A stretch of 64,000 bases of DNA from Bacteroidales bacterium (lineage in GTDB: Bacteria; Bacteroidota; Bacteroidia; Bacteroidales; UBA932), in the NCBI GenBank assembly GCA_017617475.1, contig JAFZWC010000057.1, forward strand, positions 14,913-78,912, read 5' to 3'. Both the position numbers and the translations under genes were made by a program. Of this stretch, positions 34,801 through 43,487 are shown one piece after another (position 1 is the stretch's first letter; each line of letters begins with the position of its first letter). Under the pieces are notes generated by a model. It did no database searches and was not told the DNA's origin. It worked only from the letters and a program-made list of their open reading frames with translations.

Positions 34801-35970
34801 TTACTTCATCAACGCCCGGACTATCTGGGCGACCTCGGCATTTTCGTGGATGCCGGCGAAGTTTTCGGCCCCGGGGCCGAAGGCAAAGACCGGAACCATG
34901 ATTCCGTCGTGTCCCTTGGTAGAGAAGTTAACCTTGACGGTGCGCTCTTCCAGGCTGCCCTTCAGCAGGGTGAGGCCGCCGGTGCAATGGTCGGCCGTGA
35001 CCACCACCAGGGTTTGGCCGTCCTTGGCGGCCCATTCCAGCACATAGCCCACAACCTTGTCAAAGTCAAAGAGCTCTTCGCACATCTGCCCCACCTTGTT
35101 CCGGTGGGCATAGTCGTCAATCTGGGAGCCCTCTACCATGAGGAAGAAGCCCTTTTTGTTGTCCAGCATCTCGATGGCTTTCTTTGTGCTTTCCATGAGC
35201 ACGGGACCGCGGTCCAGGGACGGATCCAGGTCGTATTCTCCGTAGAGTCCCAGGAATTTGTCACCGGGTGCGGCGGCAATGTCCTGCCATTTGTCCACGA
35301 AGGTGTAACCCTGGGCCTTCATCTCATTGATGAGGTTGCGTCCGTCGCTGCGCTGGTTCCAGAAATGGGTGCCTCCGCCGGAGATGAAGTCCACGTTGGC
35401 CGTCACATACTGGGCCGACAGGCCTTCCTCGTCTTTGCGGGAGGTGCCATGGATGCAGAAATCGGCCGGGGTAGCGTCGTTGATGCGGCAAGTGACCGTA
35501 ACGCCCGTTTTCATCCCCTTGCTCTTGGCGTACTGGAGGTTGGATTCCACGGGATTGCCATCCCCGTCAACGCCAATATAGCCGTACTTGGTTTTCTGGC
35601 GGATGGCCAGCGCGGTGCCGCCGGCGCAGGAGTCGGTGATCAGCTGGTCCAGGCAGTATGTGCGGGAGGCGCCCAGCACAGGCATGCAGTCCGTCATGTT
35701 CAGATGACCGCCGTTGGCCACCCAGCCCACGTTCACCTGCTCGAAGCCCATTCCGTCGCCAATCATGAAGATGATATTCTTGATCTTCTTCCCGCGGGGC
35801 TGCTGTACACTAACGGGAGCATAAGGTACTTCCACGGTGTACTGGTCGTCCAGGCTGAAATTGTACGTGGCATACTTGGACCGGTTGCGGTCCAGAGAGT
35901 CGGGGGTCTGTGCGGCCATCCAGACGGCCGTGCCCACCAAACCCACAAATAGCAATAACGCTTTTTTCAT
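34801..35970 (-). CDS. Alkaline phosphatase, exported
   Basis: 389 residues, PhoA superfamily. Signal peptide ends near MAAQ. The metal-site motif is IFMIGDGMG near 68-76, and the nucleophile Ser is in TDSCAGGTALA near 113. Further metal ligands lie in EGSQIDDYAH and TADHCTGG. It releases phosphate from monoesters in the periplasm. It is ten bases after the GH2 gene and last in a three-gene operon, so phosphate or phosphorylated sugar release may accompany glycan breakdown. Confidence 0.92.
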   Translation of the reverse strand: MKKALLLFVGLVGTAVWMAAQTPDSLDRNRSKYATYNFSLDDQYTVEVPYAPVSVQQPRGKKIKNIIFMIGDGMGFEQVNVGWVANGGHLNMTDCMPVLGASRTYCLDQLITDSCAGGTALAIRQKTKYGYIGVDGDGNPVESNLQYAKSKGMKTGVTVTCRINDATPADFCIHGTSRKDEEGLSAQYVTANVDFISGGGTHFWNQRSDGRNLINEMKAQGYTFVDKWQDIAAAPGDKFLGLYGEYDLDPSLDRGPVLMESTKKAIEMLDNKKGFFLMVEGSQIDDYAHRNKVGQMCEELFDFDKVVGYVLEWAAKDGQTLVVVTADHCTGGLTLLKGSLEERTVKVNFSTKGHDGIMVPVFAFGPGAENFAGIHENAEVAQIVRALMK

Positions 35971-35980
35971 AGTTAAATGA

Positions 35981-38497
35981 TTAATCTACAATGGTATTCC
36001 AGCCTTTCAGGCTAATATGTGCTTCCTTGCAGCCTTCCGGCAGCCGGCACTCGATCACGCGGGATTCGCCGGGAAGCAGGGTGAAGAAGTTGTCGGTCCA
36101 GAAGGAGCCGGGGATAAGCTGGCCATCCTCGTCAGTGGCTTTGAGGATATTCTGGTAGGCCACGGCATCGCCGCGGTTCTCCAGGGTAACCTCATAGCCC
36201 TTTTCCGTTTCCTTGAAAGTCAGGCCCACCGTAACCTGGGGCAGGTCGCAAACGAAGCCCAGATCGGCGTATTTGAGGATGGGGATGCCCCACCAGTCGG
36301 CCTTGGCCCAGTCATACACGTTAAGGCTTTCGGAGACGGCGTAGAAGTTGTTGCCGCAGGCTTTTCCATCAGGCGAAACCAGCTCCAGAGCAATGTAGCA
36401 GGGACCCTGGATGCCTTCAAACACCTTCCGGGGCTCGCGGACCTTGCTTTCCACCTGTTTGGTTTCCTTGCGGAGGAGAGTCTTTCCATCGGCGGCGAAA
36501 ACATACAGATTGGCTGTAAGATTACCGGCATTGTCTACGGCGTCGTTCACCAGATATGCGCAGCCATCCCCATAATTATAGACCAGCTGGAGGGGGCGCA
36601 AGGCCTTCTTGACGCCATAGTAACCGGCCGTAGGGATTCCGTACCAGTCGTAGAGCTGCCAATAAATGCTGGGCCAGGCGCTGTTGAGCATCCACTGAAC
36701 AATACCCGTTGCATTGGGAACATTGCAGCGGAAAGCCTCAAACATGGAGCGCTCGGAATCATAATCCATGGCGTGGGCGCGGTTCACATAGTCCTCCAGC
36801 GTTTCTGCTTTCCGGCCGAACAGGCCTTCCTGGGCCTGCATCTGGTAGGCGGGGGTGTTCATATAGGAGGCCGATGCGGTGCAGTGGTACGACCAGTTCT
36901 TTCCCATGGGCCAGAGCTGGTCCTCGCCCACCATCTTGCGAAGGCTCTCCACCTGCGGCAGGTTCAGACCGGGGCCGGTTTCGGTGTTGAAGCCGAAAGC
37001 GCCGCCGCATTGCGTATCAATATACCAGTAGTCGGGACCCACATACTCGTAGGGGCCTTCCATCTTCATGCCGGAAGGGCCGGCCAGGCTGGTAAGTCCC
37101 TTGGCCGAGCAGATGTAGGGCCGATATTCAAGCTGCTCATACAGAGCCAGGTATTGCTTCTCCAGGCGCTCGTTGGGAATGCGGTCGCTGCCGGTGAGCC
37201 AGCCGATGAGGGAAGGGTGGTTGCGCAGACGGATAATCTGGTCATGGAAATAACGCACGGCCAGGGCCTCGGAACGGGGGTCGTTGATGCAGCCATAGCC
37301 GTCGGTCTCGGGCAAACCGCAGTAGTCTTCCCACTCCCACTGGCAGCTCCAGCCCACCATGGACAGAACGCCCATACGGTCGCAGAGGTTGTAGATTTCG
37401 TCGTCTTTGCCCCAGATATTCTCGAAACGGATGCAGTTGAGCCCCATGTCGCACACCAGGTCCATCTGGGCCTTCAGGCTCTGGGGCGTGTCCTGGAACA
37501 GGAGATCGTCCGACCAGCCGCCAGCCTTGATAAGGACCTTCTTGCCGTTCAGGATAAACTGACGATGACCGGCGGCATCCACGATGCCCTCGATTTTGCG
37601 GATGCCGAAGTCCACACCCTTCTGATGGCTCACCTGGCCGCCCTTTTCAAAGGCAACGTCCAAGTGATACATCTCCGGCGTGCCCATTTCACGGGTCCAC
37701 CAGATACGGGGGTTATCCACCGTCTCTACCACTTTCACCAGCCGGCTGCCGCCCGCGGGAATCTCCACGTCGGCCACAAAGCTGCCGCTGTCATAGACAC
37801 CTTTCACCTGGCCCTGCACCGGTTCGGCGCTCAGGTTCACCAGGGTGGTGACAATCTCCAGCTGGGCGCGGGAAAGGTCGGCCGGGTCCACAATGGGCTT
37901 CACAAATACGTCCTGCACCTCAACGTCCGGGGTGGAAATGAGACTCACGGGGCGGATGATGCCCATGCTCTCGTCCAGGGGGCGGGGGTTCCAGTCGGCA
38001 AAGCCGTGGTTCAGGTCCCCTTTCTGGGCGCGGCGCACCGTCACCTTAAGGGTGTTGGTGGCTTGGGCAAGCTCCGTTACGTCAAACTCGCGCACGCTGA
38101 AGGTGCCGAAGGTGGTGTCGGACGAGGCTATCTTAACGCCGTTCATTTCCACGTCGGCATAGAAATTCAGGCCCTCGAAACGGAGGACATGGTGCTGGCC
38201 TTTTTGTGCCTTGAAATGCGTGGTATACACCCAGGGAGAGTCAAAAGGCGTGCGGTCCAGCTGTTTGTAGCGGTCCAAATCCAGGATGTTTTCTCCCAGG
38301 GCGCCCGCCTCGTTAAGGGCACCGGCCACCGTACAGGGAACGGTAACATCGTATTTCACCGAGGATCCCTCCTGTTGGAGAGTCCACTGTTTCAGGCTTT
38401 CGCCCTGGCTGCTGCAGCCGGACGAAAAAAGGACAAAGGGAAGGAGCATCAGAAAGCTGAGGATGCCGGTTCTTCGAGGGTTAGATCCAAGTATCAT
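35981..38497 (-). CDS. GH2 family glycosidase, exo-beta-glucosaminidase-like lipoprotein
   Basis: 838 residues from the ATG at 38497, which gives a lipobox SSGC at about 25-28. GH2 domain order is sugar-binding jelly roll (VPCTVAGAL, FEGLNFYADVEMNG), Ig-like domain, then TIM barrel. The catalytic acid is Asp in GSDRIPNERLEK near 438 and the nucleophile is Glu in FNTET near 506. These two sites match the exo-beta-D-glucosaminidase (CsxA-like) subgroup rather than beta-galactosidases. An upstream ATG at 38542 would overlap the preceding gene and hide the signal. Confidence 0.87.
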   Translation of the reverse strand: MILGSNPRRTGILSFLMLLPFVLFSSGCSSQGESLKQWTLQQEGSSVKYDVTVPCTVAGALNEAGALGENILDLDRYKQLDRTPFDSPWVYTTHFKAQKGQHHVLRFEGLNFYADVEMNGVKIASSDTTFGTFSVREFDVTELAQATNTLKVTVRRAQKGDLNHGFADWNPRPLDESMGIIRPVSLISTPDVEVQDVFVKPIVDPADLSRAQLEIVTTLVNLSAEPVQGQVKGVYDSGSFVADVEIPAGGSRLVKVVETVDNPRIWWTREMGTPEMYHLDVAFEKGGQVSHQKGVDFGIRKIEGIVDAAGHRQFILNGKKVLIKAGGWSDDLLFQDTPQSLKAQMDLVCDMGLNCIRFENIWGKDDEIYNLCDRMGVLSMVGWSCQWEWEDYCGLPETDGYGCINDPRSEALAVRYFHDQIIRLRNHPSLIGWLTGSDRIPNERLEKQYLALYEQLEYRPYICSAKGLTSLAGPSGMKMEGPYEYVGPDYWYIDTQCGGAFGFNTETGPGLNLPQVESLRKMVGEDQLWPMGKNWSYHCTASASYMNTPAYQMQAQEGLFGRKAETLEDYVNRAHAMDYDSERSMFEAFRCNVPNATGIVQWMLNSAWPSIYWQLYDWYGIPTAGYYGVKKALRPLQLVYNYGDGCAYLVNDAVDNAGNLTANLYVFAADGKTLLRKETKQVESKVREPRKVFEGIQGPCYIALELVSPDGKACGNNFYAVSESLNVYDWAKADWWGIPILKYADLGFVCDLPQVTVGLTFKETEKGYEVTLENRGDAVAYQNILKATDEDGQLIPGSFWTDNFFTLLPGESRVIECRLPEGCKEAHISLKGWNTIVD

Positions 38498-38510
38498 AGT
38501 TTTAGTAGTG

Positions 38511-39362
38511 TTATTTCTTCTTGGGAAGGATGTAGCGGACATAGCCCACCTGAATGCCCGTGGCGTCTATATTACGGGCAATGGAGAACCTGTCCATCTT
38601 GGCCGATCCGCCCGTGGCCTTGCCGCCCTCGGCGTCTTTGGTCGTCCAGTATTTATTCTGATGACTGTGCTGCCAGCCAACCCCTACAATGGGAATGCTC
38701 AGGGTGAGTACGCTGTTGTCTTTGAGTCTCACGGCCAGGCCGCCGGCAACGTCTAAGCCCAGGGAAATGGTGCCTGAAACACGGTGCTTCTTCACCTCGC
38801 CTCCGTCCTTGGGGATGGGGTGGGAATAGGTGACGCCATAAGCGCCAAATAACCGGCCTTCGGCAAACACACCCAGCATCTTGCTGCCGAACAGGGACTT
38901 GTAGCGGCGGGCCGTGAAGCCGGCGCCCACCTTGTGATGCAGCATGTGCCGGTTGGAAAGTTGAATGTTGAGGTCCTCGTCATCGGAGCCCAGGATATCA
39001 CGGAAATCCAGTTTTATGTTGGTATCTATCAGGTATCCGTTGTAATTGAGGCTGACGCCCAGGGAGAGGTCGTCGGCCACAAACCAGGAATAGCTGGGTG
39101 CCACACTCCAAGTCTGAAGGCGGCCTTCTCCTATATTCAGGAGCGACAGGATGGAATAACCGTCTCCGGGCTTTTCCCCGTCTACGTTGAAAAGCCGGTA
39201 GGAACCGCTGATGCCAAAGGAATTGCCCCCCTTGGCCAGGAAAGCGGCATAATCGGGATTGTCGGGGTCCGTGAAGCGGCTCAGGGCCTTGTCAATGGGA
39301 TTATTCTGTGCGAAGGCCGACAGGGGCAGCAGTAAGAGGGTTATCAGTAATAGTTTTTTCAT
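38511..39362 (-). CDS. Outer-membrane beta-barrel protein of unknown function
   Basis: 283 residues with a signal peptide (MKKLLLITLLLLPLSAFAQ). The mature protein is a series of alternating strands ending in an aromatic-rich strand (IQVGYVRYILPKKK), typical of an outer-membrane barrel, although the last residue is Lys rather than Phe. Segments such as SLGVSLNYNGYL and GLDVAGGLAV are strand-turn-strand. It is first in the operon with GH2 and alkaline phosphatase, with a -7 element at 39381-39388. Confidence 0.72.
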   Translation of the reverse strand: MKKLLLITLLLLPLSAFAQNNPIDKALSRFTDPDNPDYAAFLAKGGNSFGISGSYRLFNVDGEKPGDGYSILSLLNIGEGRLQTWSVAPSYSWFVADDLSLGVSLNYNGYLIDTNIKLDFRDILGSDDEDLNIQLSNRHMLHHKVGAGFTARRYKSLFGSKMLGVFAEGRLFGAYGVTYSHPIPKDGGEVKKHRVSGTISLGLDVAGGLAVRLKDNSVLTLSIPIVGVGWQHSHQNKYWTTKDAEGGKATGGSAKMDRFSIARNIDATGIQVGYVRYILPKKK

Positions 39363-39380
39363 GGTTGGTTTTTGTTTTCG

Positions 39381-39388
39381 CAAAGATA
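39381..39388 (-). promoter_or_regulatory. -7 element for the barrel-GH2-phosphatase operon
   Basis: TATCTTTG on the minus strand, 18 bases before the ATG at 39362. No clear -33 element. Confidence 0.5.
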
Positions 39389-39571
39389 AATAATTCTTTC
39401 CTCACTCTCACTGACAAAAAGCAGAATTTCAGGGACATCCTATAGGTTCGCAGTCATAGTTTATAAATAATGTGTATATTCGCATTCTTAAACACAAAGG
39501 AATAGTTTGAATGGATGCCTTCCGGATGGCCGGGAGCTGTGTCCCCGAGGCGCCTTTGATTGACTGGAGAG

Positions 39572-40891
39572 ATGGAAAAACTTACACTGGGTTACAGGCT
39601 TACCAAAGCCTATTTCCGTTTTGCAAGCGACGGAATCTTTTATCGCAAGCGTTACATTGTTGACGCCGACCATATTCCCCCGGAAGGAACGCCCGTCCTG
39701 GTGGCCATGAACCACCAGAACACCTTTCATGACATCCTGGGTGTCCTGTTTGCCCGGAACGACCGCAAGATGCATTTCATCGCCAGGGCCGACGCTTTCG
39801 AGATCCATCCGCTCTTCCGCAAGTTCCTGCTCTGGGCGGGCGTGCTGCCGGCCTTCCGCATGCAGTACCAGGGCGAGGAGGCGCTGTCCAACAACTATGA
39901 GACCTTCCGCATTACGGAACAGAATCTGCTGGACGGACACACCGTGCTCATCTTCCCCGAGGCCGGCCACCAGAACAAGCGCTGGCTGGGAACCTTCTCC
40001 CTGGGATACCTGCGCATGGCCTTCGAGGCGGCGGCATCGGCCGGTTTTGAAAAAGAGATCTTCATCCTGCCGGCGGCCCATCACTATTCCAATTACCGCG
40101 GCCTGCGGGAGCAGACCTGGATCCGTTTCGGCACCCCCATCTCGCTGAAGCCCTGGTACGAAAGATACAAGGACAAGCCCCGTACCTGCCAGCGGGAGGT
40201 GAACGCGCTGGTCCGGGAGCAGATCCAGTCCATGATGCTGGATATCCGGGACCTGGAGCATTATAAGGAGATCGATTTCCTCCGCACCAGCGGCTTCGGA
40301 AAAGACTTCGCCCTTTCCCTGGGCAAAAAGCCGGACGTGCTTCCGGAAAAGCTGGAGGCCGATAAGGAACTGGTGAAGCGCCTGGCGGCCGGAGAGCCGG
40401 ATTACGGGGCGGTGGAGACCTACCGGACGGCATTGGAAAAGGCCCGCTTCGAAGACGGGCAGGTGGCCGTCCGCCCCTCCTGGGGAAAGGTCGTCTGGAG
40501 CATTCTCCTGCTTGTCCTGACCCTCCCCTTGGCCGTTTTCTGCCTGTGGCCGGCCCTCCCCAACTGGTTCATCCCCCAGTATGCCAACGACCATCTCAAA
40601 GACGACGACGGAATGTACCTGACGTCGTTCCAGATAGCCATCAATACCCTGGTCCTGATTCCGCTGGAGTTCCTTCTTACGTGGCTCGTTACCTGGTCGG
40701 CCTCCGGCTGCCTGGCCGGCCTCCTGTATGGACTCTCCCTCCCCTTCCTGTGCATCTTTGAGTGGTATTACGTGAAGCTCCTGAAACAGACCGTCCGGGA
40801 CATCCGTTTCCTCTGCACGGACACCGTCCCGCTGCAAGAGCTTCGCCGTCAAGCCTTTAACCCTTTGAAAACCCTGATTTACCATGAGTAG
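39572..40891 (+). CDS. PlsC-like 1-acyltransferase, membrane protein
   Basis: 439 residues. The acyltransferase domain holds NHQNTFHD near 49-56 (His and Asp of block I) and block III FPEAGH near 130. Two or three membrane helices lie near 305-330 and 350-400 (VVWSILLLVLTLPLAVF). An in-frame TTG at 39560 is possible, but the ATG at 39572 is preferred. Its end overlaps the acyl carrier protein gene by eight bases. With the carrier and an MMPL exporter it suggests assembly and export of an acylated lipid. Confidence 0.85.
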   Translation: MEKLTLGYRLTKAYFRFASDGIFYRKRYIVDADHIPPEGTPVLVAMNHQNTFHDILGVLFARNDRKMHFIARADAFEIHPLFRKFLLWAGVLPAFRMQYQGEEALSNNYETFRITEQNLLDGHTVLIFPEAGHQNKRWLGTFSLGYLRMAFEAAASAGFEKEIFILPAAHHYSNYRGLREQTWIRFGTPISLKPWYERYKDKPRTCQREVNALVREQIQSMMLDIRDLEHYKEIDFLRTSGFGKDFALSLGKKPDVLPEKLEADKELVKRLAAGEPDYGAVETYRTALEKARFEDGQVAVRPSWGKVVWSILLLVLTLPLAVFCLWPALPNWFIPQYANDHLKDDDGMYLTSFQIAINTLVLIPLEFLLTWLVTWSASGCLAGLLYGLSLPFLCIFEWYYVKLLKQTVRDIRFLCTDTVPLQELRRQAFNPLKTLIYHE

Positions 40892-41105
40892 AGAAAGCCT
40901 TAACCTGGCTATTGCCGAAGAATTTGAAATTGAAGTGTCGGACATCACCCCCGACGCCCCCATCAAGGAGACCCTGGACCTGGACAGCCTGAGCCTGCTG
41001 GACCTGGTGGCCGTGGTGGAGGGCGAAACCGGAGTCAAGCTCAGCGGCACGGAAGCCGTCAAGCTGCTCACCTTCCAGGCTTTGTACGATTATTTGGGCC
41101 TGTAA
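40884..41105 (+). CDS. Acyl carrier protein
   Basis: 73 residues, four-helix carrier fold. The phosphopantetheine attachment Ser is in LDLDSLSLLDLV near residue 36. It is a specialised carrier, distinct from the housekeeping AcpP, and is embedded between the acyltransferase and the exporter with an 8-base overlap upstream and three bases downstream. Confidence 0.92.
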   Translation: MSRESLNLAIAEEFEIEVSDITPDAPIKETLDLDSLSLLDLVAVVEGETGVKLSGTEAVKLLTFQALYDYLGL

Positions 41106-41108
41106 TCC

Positions 41109-43487
41109 ATGACCGTAAAGCTATACCGCTATTTCTCCCGGCACAAAGCCCTGCTCTGGACACTGCTCGTGGCCAGCAGCGTGTTCTTTTTGTGCTTCGG
41201 ACTCCGGATGGAGTATGTGGAAGACGTTTCTTCCCTGGTGCCCAATCCGGGCAAAGGAGACAGCGGTTTGGCTTTTAACTCCCTGAAGGTCAAGGATAAA
41301 ATCTTCTTCCAGTTTCCATCGGCCACCCCGGATCAGGTGGACGCCTTCATGGAGGGCCTGCTCCAGAAAGACAGCACCATAGCCAATGTCCTTTACAAAG
41401 TGGAAAGCAGCGTGGCGCTGGATGCCCTGGACTTTGCCCTGGGACACCTTCCCTCTTTCGTGTCTCCGGACCGGTACGCGGCTTTCGACGAAGCCCTTGC
41501 CCGGGCCGATGCCACCATGGACCGGAATTATGAGCTGCTGATGGAGGACGAAACGGGCCGGAACACCCAGATGATCATGATGGATCCGCTGGCGCTCCGG
41601 GAACAGATTCTGCCCCTGGAGGGCCTGGGGTCGGGTTTCACCTATAAGGACGGCCATCTTTACAGTGCGGAAGGCGGGACTCTCCTGGCCTTTTTGTCAC
41701 CCACCTTTTCCTATCAGAACTCCAAGGCCAGCGAGGCTCTCTACCGGCACATCGAGGCCCAGATGGAAGAGAGCGGGATTGAGGTGCTGGTTCACGGCAC
41801 CCCTGTGCGCAGCGTCTGGAACGCCCGCACCATCAAAAAGGACCTGACCACCACCATCGGCCTGTCTTTCCTTATTATCTTGCTGGTCCTTTGCCTGAGC
41901 TTCAAAAGCCTCAACATCGTGTGGCAGAATGTTTTGCCGGTGGGCTACGGGACGGCCTTCGCCTTGGCCGTGATGTACTGGATCAAGGGCAGCATGTCCC
42001 TGATGGCCTTCGGCATCTGCGCCGTGGTGCTGGGGGTGGCTATCAGTTACTGCCTGCACATCATCATCCACCACCGCTTCGTAGGGGACATCGAGCAGCT
42101 GCTGCGGGACGAATCCAAACCCGTCTTCCTGGGCTGCCTCACCACCGTGGGCGCTTTCCTGGGTTTGCTCTTCACCAAGAGCGAACTGCTCCGGGACTTC
42201 GGTCTGTTTGCCACGCTGGCGCTGGTGGGGAGCACTTTCTTTACGCTGGTCTTCCTGCCTCACCTTCTGAAAGACGGAGATACGCGCCGCAACACGGCGG
42301 TGCTCAAGGTGGTGGACCGCATCAACAACACTCCCTATGACCGCACGCCCTGGTTCATCGGGACCCTGGTGCTGGTAATTGCGGTGGGGCTGGTGTTCTC
42401 CGGCCGGGTCCGCTTTGACAGCGACCTGCGCCACATTGGCTACGAGCCGGAACACTTCCAGGCGGCCATGAAGCGGTATAATATTGAGAATCAAGAAGGT
42501 AAAACCCAGCGGTACTACGCCGCCACGGGAGAGACCCTGGACCAGGCCCTGCAACAGCACAAGACCGTGCGCCGGGTCATCGATTCCCTGGAGGCCGAAG
42601 GATGCATCGGCCCTTCACGGGACCTGGTTTCCCTGCTGTTTGTCCCCGGAGAGGAGCAGGCCGCGCGCATTGACGGGTGGAACGCCTACTGGACGCCCGA
42701 AAAAAAGGCGGAGGCCAGGATGGCCGTTGACCGTGCCGCCCGGCGCAAAGGCCTGGACCCCTCCCTCTTCGACCCCTTCTTCTCCCTGCTGGACCAGGAA
42801 TATGAACCGGCGTCCCTGTATGAGGCCGGCATTGTCCCAGAGGGGCTGCTCTGCAATTTCATTGAACATTCGGCCGGCCGCTATCTGGTCTTCAGCCCGG
42901 TGCTCCTGGAAGAGGTGCAGCAGAAGAAAGTGGACGATACGCTAGCGCCGGTGGCCCTGGTGGTGGACCCCATGTATTATACCGGCAGCCTGGTGGAACT
43001 GACGCACCGGGACTTCAACGCGGCCCTCCTCATCAGTTCCCTGTTCGTGCTGCTGGTGCTGCTGGTGAGCTTCCGCAACGCGTGGGTGGCCCTTCTGGCG
43101 TTCCTGCCGATGGGTTTGAGCTGGTACGTGGTGCAGGGCTGGATGGCCATTTTCGGCCTGGAGTTCAACCTGCTCAACATCGTCATCTCCACGTTTGTCT
43201 TTGGAATCGGCGTAGACTATAGCATCTTTGTGATGCAGGGACTGCTGGCCGCAGCCCGCGGCCGGGACGACCGCCTGCTGCAGTATCACAAGACGGCCAT
43301 CTTCTTCTCGGCCTTCGTGCTGCTGGTGGTGATTCTGTCGCTGCTGCTGGCCCTTCATCCGGCCATCCGCTCCATAGGCTGGTGCTCCTTCATAGGCATG
43401 GGCTCCACCATCCTCATTACCTATACGCTGCAGCCGCTCCTGTTCCGCCTGATGCTTCGCCTCAGAACTTCCATCGGGCGCCGATGA
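41109..43487 (+). CDS. MMPL/RND-family lipid exporter
   Basis: 792 residues. One membrane helix at the N-terminus, a large periplasmic loop, then five helices; this unit is repeated in the second half, as in MmpL, HpnN and YegN-like RND exporters. The sterol-sensing-like segment CAVVLGVAISYCLHIIIHHR and its repeat STFVFGIGVDYSIFVMQG carry the Asp/His-type core residues. It probably moves the acylated product of the upstream genes across the inner membrane. Its last 26 bases overlap the convergent barrel gene. Confidence 0.9.
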   Translation: MTVKLYRYFSRHKALLWTLLVASSVFFLCFGLRMEYVEDVSSLVPNPGKGDSGLAFNSLKVKDKIFFQFPSATPDQVDAFMEGLLQKDSTIANVLYKVESSVALDALDFALGHLPSFVSPDRYAAFDEALARADATMDRNYELLMEDETGRNTQMIMMDPLALREQILPLEGLGSGFTYKDGHLYSAEGGTLLAFLSPTFSYQNSKASEALYRHIEAQMEESGIEVLVHGTPVRSVWNARTIKKDLTTTIGLSFLIILLVLCLSFKSLNIVWQNVLPVGYGTAFALAVMYWIKGSMSLMAFGICAVVLGVAISYCLHIIIHHRFVGDIEQLLRDESKPVFLGCLTTVGAFLGLLFTKSELLRDFGLFATLALVGSTFFTLVFLPHLLKDGDTRRNTAVLKVVDRINNTPYDRTPWFIGTLVLVIAVGLVFSGRVRFDSDLRHIGYEPEHFQAAMKRYNIENQEGKTQRYYAATGETLDQALQQHKTVRRVIDSLEAEGCIGPSRDLVSLLFVPGEEQAARIDGWNAYWTPEKKAEARMAVDRAARRKGLDPSLFDPFFSLLDQEYEPASLYEAGIVPEGLLCNFIEHSAGRYLVFSPVLLEEVQQKKVDDTLAPVALVVDPMYYTGSLVELTHRDFNAALLISSLFVLLVLLVSFRNAWVALLAFLPMGLSWYVVQGWMAIFGLEFNLLNIVISTFVFGIGVDYSIFVMQGLLAAARGRDDRLLQYHKTAIFFSAFVLLVVILSLLLALHPAIRSIGWCSFIGMGSTILITYTLQPLLFRLMLRLRTSIGRR

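Noticed and set aside
36017..38707. Open frame of 896 codons opposite the GH2 gene
   Set aside because: Mirror frame of a well-supported GH2 enzyme, with low-complexity His-rich translation and no start context.
39488..41071. Open frame of 527 codons opposite the acyltransferase and acyl carrier genes
   Set aside because: Both sense genes have catalytic motifs; the antisense translation does not resemble any protein.
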